DNA from: Lachnospiraceae bacterium
GTDB lineage: Bacteria > Bacillota > Clostridia > Lachnospirales > Lachnospiraceae
Assembly (NCBI GenBank): GCA_022793375.1
Contig: JAAWCS010000015.1
Coordinates: 1 to 64,000 of the forward strand
Length of the DNA: 64,000 nt
Direction of reading: 5' to 3'
Below are positions 9,689 through 19,816 of the stretch, piece after piece. Below the pieces are notes generated by a model. The model was not told the origin of the DNA, made no database searches, and was given only the letters and a program-made list of their open reading frames with translations. Both the position numbers and the translations under genes were made by a program. Position 1 is the first letter of the stretch, and the number at the start of each line of letters is the position of its first letter.

Positions 9689-10015
9689 TTATTTCGATGA
9701 AACCGCTCCCGCCCGTTCCTTATCCAGCCTCACATTGCGGAAATACAACGCCATATCGATCGAAATCTCCACAATATTCAGCACGTAGAAGAACCAGCCA
9801 AGATAAAACAGCCAATCCAGGGAATTGCCGGCCGCATTCGCCGCATTCCACAAGATAAACTTGCGGGCAATCCCGAAGATATAGCCGATCCAGATGAAGA
9901 ATTCAAAGAACAGGCTCTTTCCCTGGGCTGTCCGCGAAATCCACGATTTGCGGATCGAGATCGGCCAGGAAAGGCCAAAGCAGAGTATCATCAGCGCTTC
10001 TAATAAGTCAGTCAT
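9689..10015 (-). CDS. Small integral membrane protein
   Basis: Three hydrophobic segments (LMILCFGLSWPISI, FFIWIGYIFGIARKFILW, WLFYLGWFFYVLNIVEI). Confidence 0.7.
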   Translation of the reverse strand: MTDLLEALMILCFGLSWPISIRKSWISRTAQGKSLFFEFFIWIGYIFGIARKFILWNAANAAGNSLDWLFYLGWFFYVLNIVEISIDMALYFRNVRLDKERAGAVSSK

Positions 10016-10119
10016 TTCTCACTCTTCCTTTTCTACCATTTCTTTTTTCGCAGAGGGCATTGCCGTGCGGCGCCGCTTTTCTGCCATGGCGCACGGATTT
10101 TGTTTCGTCGTTTGCCCGC

Positions 10120-10677
10120 TTACTTTCGATGCGTAAGGTACGCCGCCCGCCCTTCTTCGTAGAGGTTGCGGCCTTCGCTGTCAATGATGACCACCAGCGG
10201 CATCTCCTCGACGTAGAGTTTTCTGAGCGCCTCCGCGCCTAAATCTTCATAGGCGATCAGTTCGGCCTTTTTAATGCACTTGGCAAGCAGCGCGCCGGCG
10301 CCGCCGATGGCGCCGAAATAGACGCCGCTGTATTTCTTCATGGCCTCCACGACCTCCGGCAGACGCGCGCCCTTGCCGATCATGCCGCGCGCGCCGACCG
10401 ACATCATCGTCGGGGCATAGGCGTCCATGCGGCCGCTGGTCGTAGGCCCGGCCGAGCCGATGACCTGGCCGGGTTTGGCCGGCGTAGGACCGACATAATA
10501 GATCGTGGCATCCGCAGGGTCAAAGGGGAGCTCCTCCCCTCGGGCCAGTGCTTCGCACATCCTCTTATGCCCGGCATCGCGGGACGTATAAATCGTACCG
10601 GTCAAGTATACCGTATCGCCGGCGTGCAGCGTCTTTGCCAGCTTTTCCGTCAGCGGCAGCGTAATATGCTTCTCCAT
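10120..10677 (-). CDS. Fe-S hydro-lyase (class I fumarase) beta subunit
   Basis: IGSAGPTTSGRMDAYAPTM, MIGKG, YFGAIGGAGALLAK; 3' of alpha subunit. Confidence 0.92.
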   Translation of the reverse strand: MEKHITLPLTEKLAKTLHAGDTVYLTGTIYTSRDAGHKRMCEALARGEELPFDPADATIYYVGPTPAKPGQVIGSAGPTTSGRMDAYAPTMMSVGARGMIGKGARLPEVVEAMKKYSGVYFGAIGGAGALLAKCIKKAELIAYEDLGAEALRKLYVEEMPLVVIIDSEGRNLYEEGRAAYLTHRK

Positions 10678-11529
10678 TCAGATCACCTCCGTTTTATGAC
10701 GGGTCACATGGCAGTTGATATTGACGGCGCAGGGCATACCCGCAATGTGGGTCGGCATTGTCTCGATGTTTAAGCCAATGGCCGTCGTGCGGCCGCCGAA
10801 GCCCTGGGGGCCGATCCCCAGCGCGTTGACTTTTTCCAGCATTTCCTTTTCCAGATCCGCGTAATAGGGATCCGGATTCTCGGAATCGATCGGCCGCATC
10901 AGCGCCTTTTTCGCCAGCAGAGCCGCCTTGTCAAAGGTGCCGCCGATGCCGACGCCCACCACCATCGGCGGGCAGGGGTTGGGGCCGGCCGTCTCCACGA
11001 CCTCGAGGATGAAATCCTTGATGCCCTGCAGACCGGCCGAGGGCTTGAACATACGGATCATGCTCATATTTTCGCTGCCAAAGCCCTTGGGACCGACGGT
11101 GATCTTGATTTCTTCCCCGGCTGTGATCTCCGTATAGATCATGGCCGGCGTATTATCGCCGGTGTTGCCGCGGCGGATCGGGTCTTTTACGACCGATTTG
11201 CGCAGATATCCTTCTGCGTAGCCCTGGCGCACGCCCTCGTTGACCGCGTCTGAAAGCAGGCCGCCGGTGATATGTACGTCCTGGCCGATTTCCAGAAATA
11301 CGCAGGCCATGCCCGTATCCTGGCAGATCGGGACGTTTTCGCGGTCGGCGATCTCAAAGTTTTCAATGATATTGTCGAGGACGCCTTTGGCGATCTCGCC
11401 GTCCTCGCAGGCCCGGCAGCTGCGGATTGCGCACTTTACGTCCTCCGGCAGATGCTCGTTGGCTTCCATACACAGCCGTTTTACCACCTCGGTGATACGG
11501 CTCGCTTCTATTTCACGCATTTTGGTCAC
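10678..11529 (-). CDS. Fe-S hydro-lyase (class I fumarase) alpha subunit
   Basis: PICQDTGMACVFLEIG, NTGDNTPAMIYTEI, GPNPCPPMVVGVGIGGTFDKAA. Confidence 0.92.
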   Translation of the reverse strand: MTKMREIEASRITEVVKRLCMEANEHLPEDVKCAIRSCRACEDGEIAKGVLDNIIENFEIADRENVPICQDTGMACVFLEIGQDVHITGGLLSDAVNEGVRQGYAEGYLRKSVVKDPIRRGNTGDNTPAMIYTEITAGEEIKITVGPKGFGSENMSMIRMFKPSAGLQGIKDFILEVVETAGPNPCPPMVVGVGIGGTFDKAALLAKKALMRPIDSENPDPYYADLEKEMLEKVNALGIGPQGFGGRTTAIGLNIETMPTHIAGMPCAVNINCHVTRHKTEVI

Positions 11530-11614
11530 CTCATCTATTTTCTGATTCCCGGATGCCTGGCAGATACGAAAGCCCAGGCACCCTTCACACCCGTCTTGTT
11601 TTCAGCCGCCGGTC

Positions 11615-13216
11615 TCAGCGCTCATGCCTGGCATATTTCGGCAAAAGCAGCGGGGAGACATCGTCCGAAGCGACGCCGGCCGCGTCAAGCTCTTTCGCAT
11701 AGGCTTTTACGTGGTCTAAGTTGGCCGTGCCAAGCGTCGTCTCCTTGGCCCTGGCTGCCGCCGCTTTCCCGGCGTTGCGGCCAAACACGATGATATCTAG
11801 CAGCGAGTTGCCCATCAGGCGGTTGCGCCCGTGGATACCGCCGACGGCTTCGCCGGCCACCAGCAGGTTGGGGATCGCTTTGGTGAAGCCGTCGCCGCCG
11901 ATTTCCAGGCCGCCGTTTTGGTAGTGCAGCGTCGGATAGACGAGAATCGGCTGTTTTCTCATGTCAATGCCGTAATTCATGTACATCCGCTGCATCGCGG
12001 GAATCCGCTTTTCAATCGTTCCCTCGCCGCCCAGCAGTTCGATCATCGGCGTATCCAGCCAGACGCCGCTTCCCAGGGGCGTATCCACGCCTTTTTGGCG
12101 GTCGCTGCACTCGCGGATGATCGAAGCCGCTGCTACGTCGCGCGTCTCCAGCGGATGCATAAAGGCTTCGCCCTCCGCATTTACGAGCATTGCTCCCAGG
12201 GAACGTACCTTTTCCGTTACCAGCGCACCGAAGATCTGCGCGGGATAGGCTACGCCGGTCGGATGATACTGGATCGTATCCTGGTACAAAAGAGGCGCGC
12301 CGGCGCGGTAGCCAAGGATCAGGCCGTCGGCCGTGGCTCCGTAGTGGTTGGAGGTCGGGAATCCCTGATAGTGCAGACGTCCGGCGCCGCCGGTAGCAAT
12401 GACCACGGTCTTGGCGCGGGCCACCAGGTAATCGTCGGTCTCCAGGTTTAAAAGGACGGCCCCGGCCACCTGGCCCTTTTCGTCCTTTAACAGTTCGACG
12501 GCACAGGTAAATTCGGCCACCGGGATTTTACGGTTTAAGACCTCGTCGCGCAGGGTGCGCATGATCTCGGCCCCGGAGTAATCCTTGCAGGCGTGCATCC
12601 GCTTGCGGGAGGTGCCGCCGCCGTGGGTCGTAATCATCGTCCCTTCGGCATCTTTGTCAAACATCACGCCCAGACGGTTTAACCAATGAATGGCGTCGGG
12701 CGCTTCCATGACCAGACGGCGCAGAAGCTCCGGACGGGCCGCAAAATGGCCGCCGCCAAAGGCGTCCAGATAGTGCTGGACCGGCGAATCGTTTTCTTTA
12801 TCCGCGGCCTGAATGCCGCCTTCGGCCATCATCGTATTAGCGTCGCCGATGCGCAGTTTGGTGGCGATCATTACGTTCGCCCCGGCTTCGTGGGCCTCGA
12901 TGGCCGCCGAAGCGCCCGCGCCGCCGCCGCCGATTACCAGCACGTCAACGTCGTAGTCGATCTTGTTTAAATCCACCTGCGTATGCAGCAGGCGGCTGTT
13001 GGAATGCAGCAGATGCGTAAGCTCCGCCGGCGCTTTCTGCCCTTTGTTGGGGCCGATCTTGATTTCGGCAAAGCCGTCCGCCCGGTAATCGGGGTGATAG
13101 GCTTTTAAGAGGGCGTCTTTTTCGTCGGCCGTCATGCGGCGGGGTTCCATTCCCATGCGCTCGGGCCGCGTCGCTTCCACCTTCTTGATTGATTCCAGCA
13201 TTTCCGGTGTAAACAT
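11615..13216 (-). CDS. Fumarate reductase/succinate dehydrogenase-type flavoprotein (TfrA-like)
   Basis: VDVLVIGGGGAGASAAIEAHEAGA FAD-binding, THGGGTSRKRMHACKDYSGAEIMRTL, YQDTIQYHPTG, GIHGRNRLMGNSLLD. Confidence 0.9.
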   Translation of the reverse strand: MFTPEMLESIKKVEATRPERMGMEPRRMTADEKDALLKAYHPDYRADGFAEIKIGPNKGQKAPAELTHLLHSNSRLLHTQVDLNKIDYDVDVLVIGGGGAGASAAIEAHEAGANVMIATKLRIGDANTMMAEGGIQAADKENDSPVQHYLDAFGGGHFAARPELLRRLVMEAPDAIHWLNRLGVMFDKDAEGTMITTHGGGTSRKRMHACKDYSGAEIMRTLRDEVLNRKIPVAEFTCAVELLKDEKGQVAGAVLLNLETDDYLVARAKTVVIATGGAGRLHYQGFPTSNHYGATADGLILGYRAGAPLLYQDTIQYHPTGVAYPAQIFGALVTEKVRSLGAMLVNAEGEAFMHPLETRDVAAASIIRECSDRQKGVDTPLGSGVWLDTPMIELLGGEGTIEKRIPAMQRMYMNYGIDMRKQPILVYPTLHYQNGGLEIGGDGFTKAIPNLLVAGEAVGGIHGRNRLMGNSLLDIIVFGRNAGKAAAARAKETTLGTANLDHVKAYAKELDAAGVASDDVSPLLLPKYARHER

Positions 13217-13228
13217 GGCTGTCCCTCC

Positions 13229-13903
13229 TTATTTCTCGATCTCTCTGGTGTTGTACAGTTCCTGCATCTCGGTGATGGGCTTCTGCATGATCTGCTCGAT
13301 CAGGCTGTCATACGCCCCCTCATGGATTTCCTCCACGCGCTTGTTCAGATGCGCGCTCTCAGGCGCAATGTATTTGCCGGTTAAGCGGCGGGCCAGCACG
13401 CCGACCATCGGATGTGAAATCCCGGCCGGGCAGCGCACCGAGCAGCAGCCGCAGCCGATGCAGTCGAAGGATTCCTCGGCGCATTTTTCAAACTCGCCGC
13501 GCTGGGCGTAGGCGATGTACTGCATCACGTTCAGATTTTGGGTACAGGCGTTGGTACAGGCGTTGCAGCCGATGCAGCTGTAGATTTCCGGGTACAGTTC
13601 CATCATCACGCGCTGGTCGGCCTTCAAATCCTCGATTTCGTAGGTCCGCTTGTCGGTCGGGAAATAGGGGATGCTGGCTACATACATGCCTTCTTCGACC
13701 TGGGTCTGGCAGGCTAAGCAGGTCTTTAATTCGTTCTTTCCTTTGATCCGGTAAACCGTGGCGCAGGCGCCGCAGAAGCCGTGGCGGCAGCCGCAGCCGC
13801 GCTTGAGCGTATAGCCGGCGTATTCCATGGCCGTCATAATGGTCAAGTCGGCCGGGACGCTGTATTTTTTACCGAAAAAATATACGTTTACCATATTTTC
13901 CAT
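13229..13903 (-). CDS. 2Fe-2S/4Fe-4S protein, fumarate reductase Fe-S subunit-like (TfrB N-terminal part, no CCG domains)
   Basis: CGCRHGFCGACATVY...CLAC plant-type ferredoxin motif plus CIGCNACTNACTQ and CIGCGCCSVRCPAG. Confidence 0.85.
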   Translation of the reverse strand: MENMVNVYFFGKKYSVPADLTIMTAMEYAGYTLKRGCGCRHGFCGACATVYRIKGKNELKTCLACQTQVEEGMYVASIPYFPTDKRTYEIEDLKADQRVMMELYPEIYSCIGCNACTNACTQNLNVMQYIAYAQRGEFEKCAEESFDCIGCGCCSVRCPAGISHPMVGVLARRLTGKYIAPESAHLNKRVEEIHEGAYDSLIEQIMQKPITEMQELYNTREIEK

Positions 13904-13977
13904 CTGGATATCTCCTCATTTATAGTGTCCTTAACGCCAATGGCCGCCCGCGCTTTACGCCCTTGCGGCCCGGGCGT

Positions 13978-14832
13978 CTAATACTCGTCAGGCAGTTCGT
14001 CGATCTCGTCGCAGCGGAATACCGGGCCGTCCTTGCAGACGTATTTGGAGCCGATGTTGCAGCGGCCGCACTTGCCGATCCCGCACTTCATGCGCAGTTC
14101 CAGGGTCGTGTAGACCTGCTCCTTGGAAAAGCCCATCTCCTGCAGGCCGGCAAGCACGAATTTAATCATAATCGGCGGGCCGCAGATCAGAGCCGTCTTG
14201 TCGGTGGCAAAGCCCAGTTCCTTTAAATATGCGGGGACAAAACCGACGTGGCCGTCCCAGCCCTCCTGCTCGCGGTCGATCGTCAGATAGACGTTTACGC
14301 CCTCTGTTTTCATCCAGACTTCCTGAATCTCTTTCAGCTGTACCAGGTCGTCGGCCGAGCGGGAACCGTAGAGGATGTCGACCGTGCCGTAGTCCGCCCG
14401 GTTGTCAAGCACGTAGTTGATTACCGAGCGCAGGGGCGCAAGCCCGATGCCGCCGGCAATGAACAGCAAATTCTGCCCCTTTAAACGGTCCTCCACCGGA
14501 AAATGGTTGCCGTAAGGGCCGCGCACCGTAATCGAATCGCCCACCTGCAGGCTGTGCAGATATTCGGTCAGCATCCCACAGCGTTTGATGCTGAATTCCT
14601 GATATTTCAGGTTGGTCGGCGAGGAGGTGATGGAAAACATGCCCTCGCTGACCCCGGGCGCGCAGAGCATTGCGCACTGGCCGGGCATATGCTCAAAGAG
14701 CTTGCCGCCCTCCGGCGCATTGACGCGGAAGGTCTTGACATCGGGGGTTTCCTCACGGATGTCGGTGATCACGCCGACTTTCGGAATCAGCGTATCCAGT
14801 TGATAATTGGTATGGCATGTGCATTCGGACAT
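13978..14832 (-). CDS. flxA: FAD/NAD(P)-binding oxidoreductase, FlxA/AsrB-like
   Basis: GPYGNHFP, LLFIAGGIGLAPLRS NAD-binding, LICGPPIMIKFV, C-terminal CGIGKCGRCNIG 2Fe-2S; operon position with hdrABC/mvhD. Confidence 0.8.
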   Translation of the reverse strand: MSECTCHTNYQLDTLIPKVGVITDIREETPDVKTFRVNAPEGGKLFEHMPGQCAMLCAPGVSEGMFSITSSPTNLKYQEFSIKRCGMLTEYLHSLQVGDSITVRGPYGNHFPVEDRLKGQNLLFIAGGIGLAPLRSVINYVLDNRADYGTVDILYGSRSADDLVQLKEIQEVWMKTEGVNVYLTIDREQEGWDGHVGFVPAYLKELGFATDKTALICGPPIMIKFVLAGLQEMGFSKEQVYTTLELRMKCGIGKCGRCNIGSKYVCKDGPVFRCDEIDELPDEY

Positions 14833-15908
14833 CAGTTTTCACCTCCCCTTACGGCCTCTGCCTTGGCGGCAAAGGCTTTGATGACTTTGACGATATTTAA
14901 GGACGACGGGCATTTGTCCACGCAGCGGCCGCAGCCCACGCAGGAATACATGCCGTCGTTGTTGGCCGGGAAATACACCAGCTTATGCATAAAGCGCTGG
15001 CGGAACCGCTGCATCTGGCTGGTACGGTTGTTGGCCGCCGCCATCATCGTAAAATCGGAATACATGCAGGAATCCCAGCAACGATAGCGCTGAACCCCGT
15101 GGCCGGTGTCATAGTCTTTGATATCATAGCACTGGCAGGTCGGGCACACAAAGGTGCAGGTGCCGCAGGCCAGGCACGGCTTGTAGAGTTCTTCCCATAA
15201 GGCATCGCCAAATTTTTCGTCCGTGGCGTCGCCGTCCCAGCCGTCTAAAGACAGTTGGCTGTAGGGAAGGCGTTCGACGATCCGGCGGGTAACGGCTTTC
15301 TCGGACTCTACCTGCGTCTCGTCTGCTTCGGATGTCCGCGCAAACGGCCCTTTTTGTTTCAGCTGCCCGGTTAAGGCTTCCCCTTTTTCGGTCAGCGGCT
15401 TCCAGTACAGGAAATCGTCGGTCAGCCAGGCGGCCACGTCGGCGGCCGGCTCGGTGCAGTCGGTTCCGAACACGCTGCAAAAACAGCTGGTTTCCGGTTC
15501 TTTGCAGCCTATGGCGACGATCGTGCCGTGCTCCCTGCGGGCAGCGTAAAAGGTATCTATGGGTTCCGAAAGGAATACTTTGTCAAGGACTTTAAGCCCC
15601 TGCACGTCGCAGGCCCGCATACCGAATACCACAAAGTCCTGCGCTTTGAGGGCCTCCGGCTCAATGGTCAGCTTCCGGCCGTCCTTTTTACAGGTATAGA
15701 GCGTTTCGCTCTGCGGGAAAAATACGTCTTTGGGCGACTTGACGGTTTTTAAAGCCGCCAGGCCGAAAAGCAGGTCCTCCTCGCTAAAGCCCTCGTCCCA
15801 GGCGGCAAAGTTTACCTGGCCGCTTTTTCGCACCGGCAGGTACAATTCCCGCTCCGCCGCCAGCGCACGGTACAGCGCGGGCAGGTTTTCTCTGGCAATC
15901 TTATACAT
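14832..15908 (-). CDS. flxB: 4Fe-4S dicluster protein, FlxB/AsrA-like
   Basis: FGMRACDVQGL, CLACGTCTFVCPTCQCYD, CVGCGRCVDKCPSSLNIV. Confidence 0.8.
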   Translation of the reverse strand: MYKIARENLPALYRALAAERELYLPVRKSGQVNFAAWDEGFSEEDLLFGLAALKTVKSPKDVFFPQSETLYTCKKDGRKLTIEPEALKAQDFVVFGMRACDVQGLKVLDKVFLSEPIDTFYAARREHGTIVAIGCKEPETSCFCSVFGTDCTEPAADVAAWLTDDFLYWKPLTEKGEALTGQLKQKGPFARTSEADETQVESEKAVTRRIVERLPYSQLSLDGWDGDATDEKFGDALWEELYKPCLACGTCTFVCPTCQCYDIKDYDTGHGVQRYRCWDSCMYSDFTMMAAANNRTSQMQRFRQRFMHKLVYFPANNDGMYSCVGCGRCVDKCPSSLNIVKVIKAFAAKAEAVRGGEN

Positions 15909-15913
15909 ATGCG

Positions 15914-17011
15914 TTACCTCCCTTCTGCGATACCGGGTTCGGCGTCGTCAAGGGTAAAGCTGGTGAGCGGCCCCTTTGTCTCCGCATCCTCGCCGGCCTG
16001 GAATTCGCCATAGAAAGTATCGATATCCTTGATAAATTTGCGGTTAAACAAATGCAGTGGAATCCCCTGCGGGCATACGCGGCTGCACTCGCCGCAGTCG
16101 GTACAGCGCCCGGCCACATGGAAGGCGCGGATGATGTGGAACATCTTTTCCTCAAAGGAATCCACGTTGGCTTTCTGCGAGCTGTCAAACTTGTTGCTGT
16201 CAAAAACACATTTGCGGCAGCTGCAGGCCGGGCACACGTTGCGGCAGGCGTTGCAGCGGATGCATTTGGACAGTTCGCTCTGGAAAAAGGCGAAACGCTC
16301 CTGCGGGCTCATCGCCTCGATACGCTCTACTTCGGCAAAGCGGTCGGCGTTTTTCGTCTCGCGGGACTGGCCCAGAAGCTCATCGTATATTTTATGTTCC
16401 TTCCCCTTGCAGACGTGGCAGCGCTCCAGCATGACCTCGTCGTAGGCGCAGGTTTTTTCGCCGTACAGCGTTTGAATCGTTAAAACCGCGTCGGGATCTG
16501 CCGGTGCGACGATTTCCGCGGCAGCTGCCGCCTCCTCTGCCGCTCTCGTCTTGCCGGAAGCGCTCTCCTGCCCTTCGCAGAGCATCCCGTCCTCTGCGCC
16601 TTCGATCGCTTCGACAGCCTTGATGCCCAGGGCATGGATTTTTTCACCGGAAAGCTTGCCGGTGCAGCCGATGCCGACAATGTACGCTTTTTCACGGTCC
16701 ACGCGGTGTTCTTTTATCAGCTGGTTGAAGCTGTACGTATCGCACGGTTTCAAAAATACGAGCGTCTTTCCCTCCAGCCTGGAGGCTTCGATCATATATT
16801 TGCTCAGATTGGCGCCGCAGAAGGCGTCATATGTAAACGAGCTAAGCGCCTCGGCGCTGTCAAAAAAGGCCGGCTCGGGGTTGTACGGCAGATCGCCCTT
16901 TTTCCATCCCAGGACGCGGGCCACCGTCCCGTCCGAAAGCAGTTCACAGGCCCTATGGACCAGAGCCTGTGAAGAGGCCGACGGCTTTGTTTCTCTTATC
17001 AGTTCTTGCAT
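15914..17011 (-). CDS. flxC: 4Fe-4S protein with F420-hydrogenase-beta-like N-terminus, FlxC-like
   Basis: LVFLKPCDTYSFNQLIKE, YIVGIGCTG, CIRCNACRNVCPACSC, CTDCGECSRVCPQGIPL; start set at MQELIRET after GGAGG. Confidence 0.75.
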   Translation of the reverse strand: MQELIRETKPSASSQALVHRACELLSDGTVARVLGWKKGDLPYNPEPAFFDSAEALSSFTYDAFCGANLSKYMIEASRLEGKTLVFLKPCDTYSFNQLIKEHRVDREKAYIVGIGCTGKLSGEKIHALGIKAVEAIEGAEDGMLCEGQESASGKTRAAEEAAAAAEIVAPADPDAVLTIQTLYGEKTCAYDEVMLERCHVCKGKEHKIYDELLGQSRETKNADRFAEVERIEAMSPQERFAFFQSELSKCIRCNACRNVCPACSCRKCVFDSNKFDSSQKANVDSFEEKMFHIIRAFHVAGRCTDCGECSRVCPQGIPLHLFNRKFIKDIDTFYGEFQAGEDAETKGPLTSFTLDDAEPGIAEGR

Positions 17012-17442
17012 CGGAGGTCCTCCAATCTCACGTTCTTGCCGAGGGAGTGAATCTTTGCCACGAATTCGTTCATGGTGGTGGAAAATTTCACGCCTTCCGC
17101 CGCCGATACCCACTCGACGCGGGTACGGCCGTTCTCCACACCGATGTAATCGAGCATGGAGAACAAAAGCTTCATGCGCCGTCTTGTATAGTAGTTGCCG
17201 GTGGAGTAATGGCAGTCGCCGGGATGGCAGCCGCAGAGGATCACACCGTCCGCCCCTTTTTCAAACGCGCGCAGCACAAACATCGGATTGACGCGGCAGG
17301 AGCAGGGCACGCGGATGATTTTTACGTCGGCCGGATAGCCTAAGCGGCTGCTGCCGGCTAAGTCCGCGCCCGCGTAGCTGCACCAGTTGCAGCAAAACGC
17401 CACGATCTTAGGTCTGAACTCTTCTTTTGCTTCTATCGACAT
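16999..17442 (-). CDS. flxD: MvhD/FlxD-like hydrogenase delta subunit
   Basis: IVAFCCNWCSYAGADLAG, RVPCSCRVNPMFVLRAFEKGADGVILCGCHPGDCHY. Confidence 0.93.
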   Translation of the reverse strand: MSIEAKEEFRPKIVAFCCNWCSYAGADLAGSSRLGYPADVKIIRVPCSCRVNPMFVLRAFEKGADGVILCGCHPGDCHYSTGNYYTRRRMKLLFSMLDYIGVENGRTRVEWVSAAEGVKFSTTMNEFVAKIHSLGKNVRLEDLRCKN

Positions 17443-19430
17443 ATCGCATCCACCTCCGCTATAATCTGTCGGTTGGAGAATCCCTTCAGGTCCATTGCGC
17501 CGGACGGGCAGGCTACCGTGCAGGCGCCGCAGCCCTGGCAGAGCGCGCTGTTGACGACCGCCAGGCGGCGCACCTCGCGGATTCCGTGGTCGTTGACCTG
17601 TTTATCTTCATAGGTGATCGCTCCATACGGGCATACGTGCGCACAGGTCGAACAGCCGTTGCACAAAAGTTCGTCGGAGTGAGCCGTGCAGGGGTTGGTC
17701 GTCAGCTTATCCTTCGCCAGCAAGCCGATCGCCTTGACCGCGGCCGCACCGGCCTGTGCGACGGTCTCGGGGATGTCCTTAGGTCCCTGGCAGACGCCGG
17801 ATAAGAACACGCCGGCTGTCGGGCTTTCCACCGGACGAAGCTTGGGATGCGCTTCGGTTAAGAAATTGTTGGTATCGATGCTGGCTGTCAGCATGGTGGC
17901 AATCCCGCGCACGGAGGGGTTGGGTTCGATCGCCGCCGCCAACACCACCATGTCGGCCCGGATCAGCACCTGATGGTTATCGATCAGGTCGGCGCCCTGC
18001 ACTAAAAGGGTTCCGTCGGGCTGCGGCAGGACTTTGCCTACCTGGCCTTTGATGTAATCGACTCCGTACTCCTCCACGGCCCGGCGATAAAATTCGTCAA
18101 AGTTCTTGCCGGGGGTGCGCACGTCGATATAAAAGACCGTCACATGGGTGTCCGGGTATTTGTCACGGATCAGCATCGCGTGCTTGGCCGTGTACATGCA
18201 GCAGATTTTTGAGCAGTAGCTCTTGCCCCGCTCGTCGGCGCAGCGGCTGCCCACGCACTGGACAAAGACGATCTCTTTGGGCGCGCGTCCGTCCGAAAGC
18301 CGCTCCAGGTGTCCTTTCGTAGGACCGGCCGCGTTCATAATCCGCTCCAGCTCCAGCGACGTGATTACGTCCTTGCTCTGGCTGTAGGCGTACTCGTCAT
18401 AGTTGTCAAGTTTGATCACGTCAAAGCCGGTGGCTACTACGATAGCGCCGTATTTTTCGGTGATAATCTCGTCCTGCTGCTCGTAGTCAATGGCCCCCGC
18501 CTGGCAGACCTTTTCGCACAGGCCGCATTTGCCGGTCTTAAATTTGATGCAGGCTTCGCGGTCGATCACCGGCACGTTGGGAATGGCCTGCGCGAACGGC
18601 GTATAGATCGCGCTGCGGTTATTAAGGCCGCGGTTAAATTCGCTGGGCGTCTTTTTGGAAGGGCATTTTTCCTGGCAGACGCCGCAGCCCGTGCATTTGT
18701 CCATATCGACGCTGCGGGCTTTTTTACGGATGTCCACGGTAAAATCGCCGACAAAGCCGCTGACCTTTTCCACTTCGCTGTAGGTATAAATATGTATCTT
18801 CTCATGCGCGTTGGCTTCCACCATTTTCGGCGTCAAAATACAGGCCGAGCAGTCAAGCGTAGGGAAGGTTTTGTCAAGCTGGGACATCCGGCCGCCGATG
18901 CTCGGCGATTGTTCGACGATGTCGACTTCGTAGCCGGCGTCGGCGATGTCAAGCGCGGTCTGGATGCCGGCAATGCCGCCGCCGATAATCAGCGCCCGCT
19001 TGGTGACGCGGCTTTCGCCGGGCTGTAAAGGCGCGTTTAAATTGACCTTGGCGATCGCGGCGCGGGCTAAGATCACGGCCTTTTTGGTAGCTTCCGTCGT
19101 ATCCTTGTGAATCCAGGAGCAGTGCTCGCGGATATTGGCAATCTCCACCATGTAGGGATTTAAGCCGGCGCGCTCAGCCGCCTTGCGAAACGTCGTCTCA
19201 TGCATACGCGGTGAACAGGAGCAGACCACGATCCCGGTCAGCCCCTGCGTTTTGATGGCCTCGAGGATTTTCGCCTGGCCGGCTTCCGAACACATGTACG
19301 GATAGTCCTCCGCATGAACGACGCCCGGCTCCATCAGGGCCATTTCTACTACTTTTTTCACGTCTACCGTCGCGGCAATGTTGCTGCCGCAGTGACAGAC
19401 GAATACTCCGATTCTCTGCACCCGTCTCAC
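17433..19430 (-). CDS. hdrA: Heterodisulfide reductase subunit A-like
   Basis: GVFVCHCGSNIA, ALIIGGGIAGIQTALDIADAGYEVDIVEQSPSIGGRMSQLDKTFPTLDCSACILTPKM, multiple 4Fe-4S motifs. Confidence 0.95.
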   Translation of the reverse strand: MRRVQRIGVFVCHCGSNIAATVDVKKVVEMALMEPGVVHAEDYPYMCSEAGQAKILEAIKTQGLTGIVVCSCSPRMHETTFRKAAERAGLNPYMVEIANIREHCSWIHKDTTEATKKAVILARAAIAKVNLNAPLQPGESRVTKRALIIGGGIAGIQTALDIADAGYEVDIVEQSPSIGGRMSQLDKTFPTLDCSACILTPKMVEANAHEKIHIYTYSEVEKVSGFVGDFTVDIRKKARSVDMDKCTGCGVCQEKCPSKKTPSEFNRGLNNRSAIYTPFAQAIPNVPVIDREACIKFKTGKCGLCEKVCQAGAIDYEQQDEIITEKYGAIVVATGFDVIKLDNYDEYAYSQSKDVITSLELERIMNAAGPTKGHLERLSDGRAPKEIVFVQCVGSRCADERGKSYCSKICCMYTAKHAMLIRDKYPDTHVTVFYIDVRTPGKNFDEFYRRAVEEYGVDYIKGQVGKVLPQPDGTLLVQGADLIDNHQVLIRADMVVLAAAIEPNPSVRGIATMLTASIDTNNFLTEAHPKLRPVESPTAGVFLSGVCQGPKDIPETVAQAGAAAVKAIGLLAKDKLTTNPCTAHSDELLCNGCSTCAHVCPYGAITYEDKQVNDHGIREVRRLAVVNSALCQGCGACTVACPSGAMDLKGFSNRQIIAEVDAICR

Positions 19431-19816
19431 CTCCTGTATCTTCTGAATGCGCTGACTAACAGCTGCTGGGGAATCTCGGGATCCAAAAGTTCCGGCACTT
19501 CATCCGGCGACAGATACTCCTGCCCTCTCTGCCGCAGCACCAGTTGCCTGGCCGCGTCGATCAGCTTGCCGGGCTTTACGTCACGCGGGCAGCGCTCCAC
19601 GCAGGCAAAACAGGACAGGCACTTCCACAGGGACTTAGACTCTGTCAGCGCTTCCACATTTTCGTGCAGTACATAGGAGACAAACTGATGGGGTTTGATA
19701 TCCATCTCATTATAGGAAGGGCAAGATGCCGAGCACTTGCCGCATTTCATGCATTTATAGGGATTTACGCCGCTGATCTCACGGATCTGCTCTGCTTGTT
19801 TGCTGGGCGTATTCAT
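19427..19816 (-). CDS. hdrC: Heterodisulfide reductase subunit C-like
   Basis: CMKCGKCSASCPSYNEMD and CLSCFACVERCPRDVKP. Confidence 0.92.
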   Translation of the reverse strand: MNTPSKQAEQIREISGVNPYKCMKCGKCSASCPSYNEMDIKPHQFVSYVLHENVEALTESKSLWKCLSCFACVERCPRDVKPGKLIDAARQLVLRQRGQEYLSPDEVPELLDPEIPQQLLVSAFRRYRR

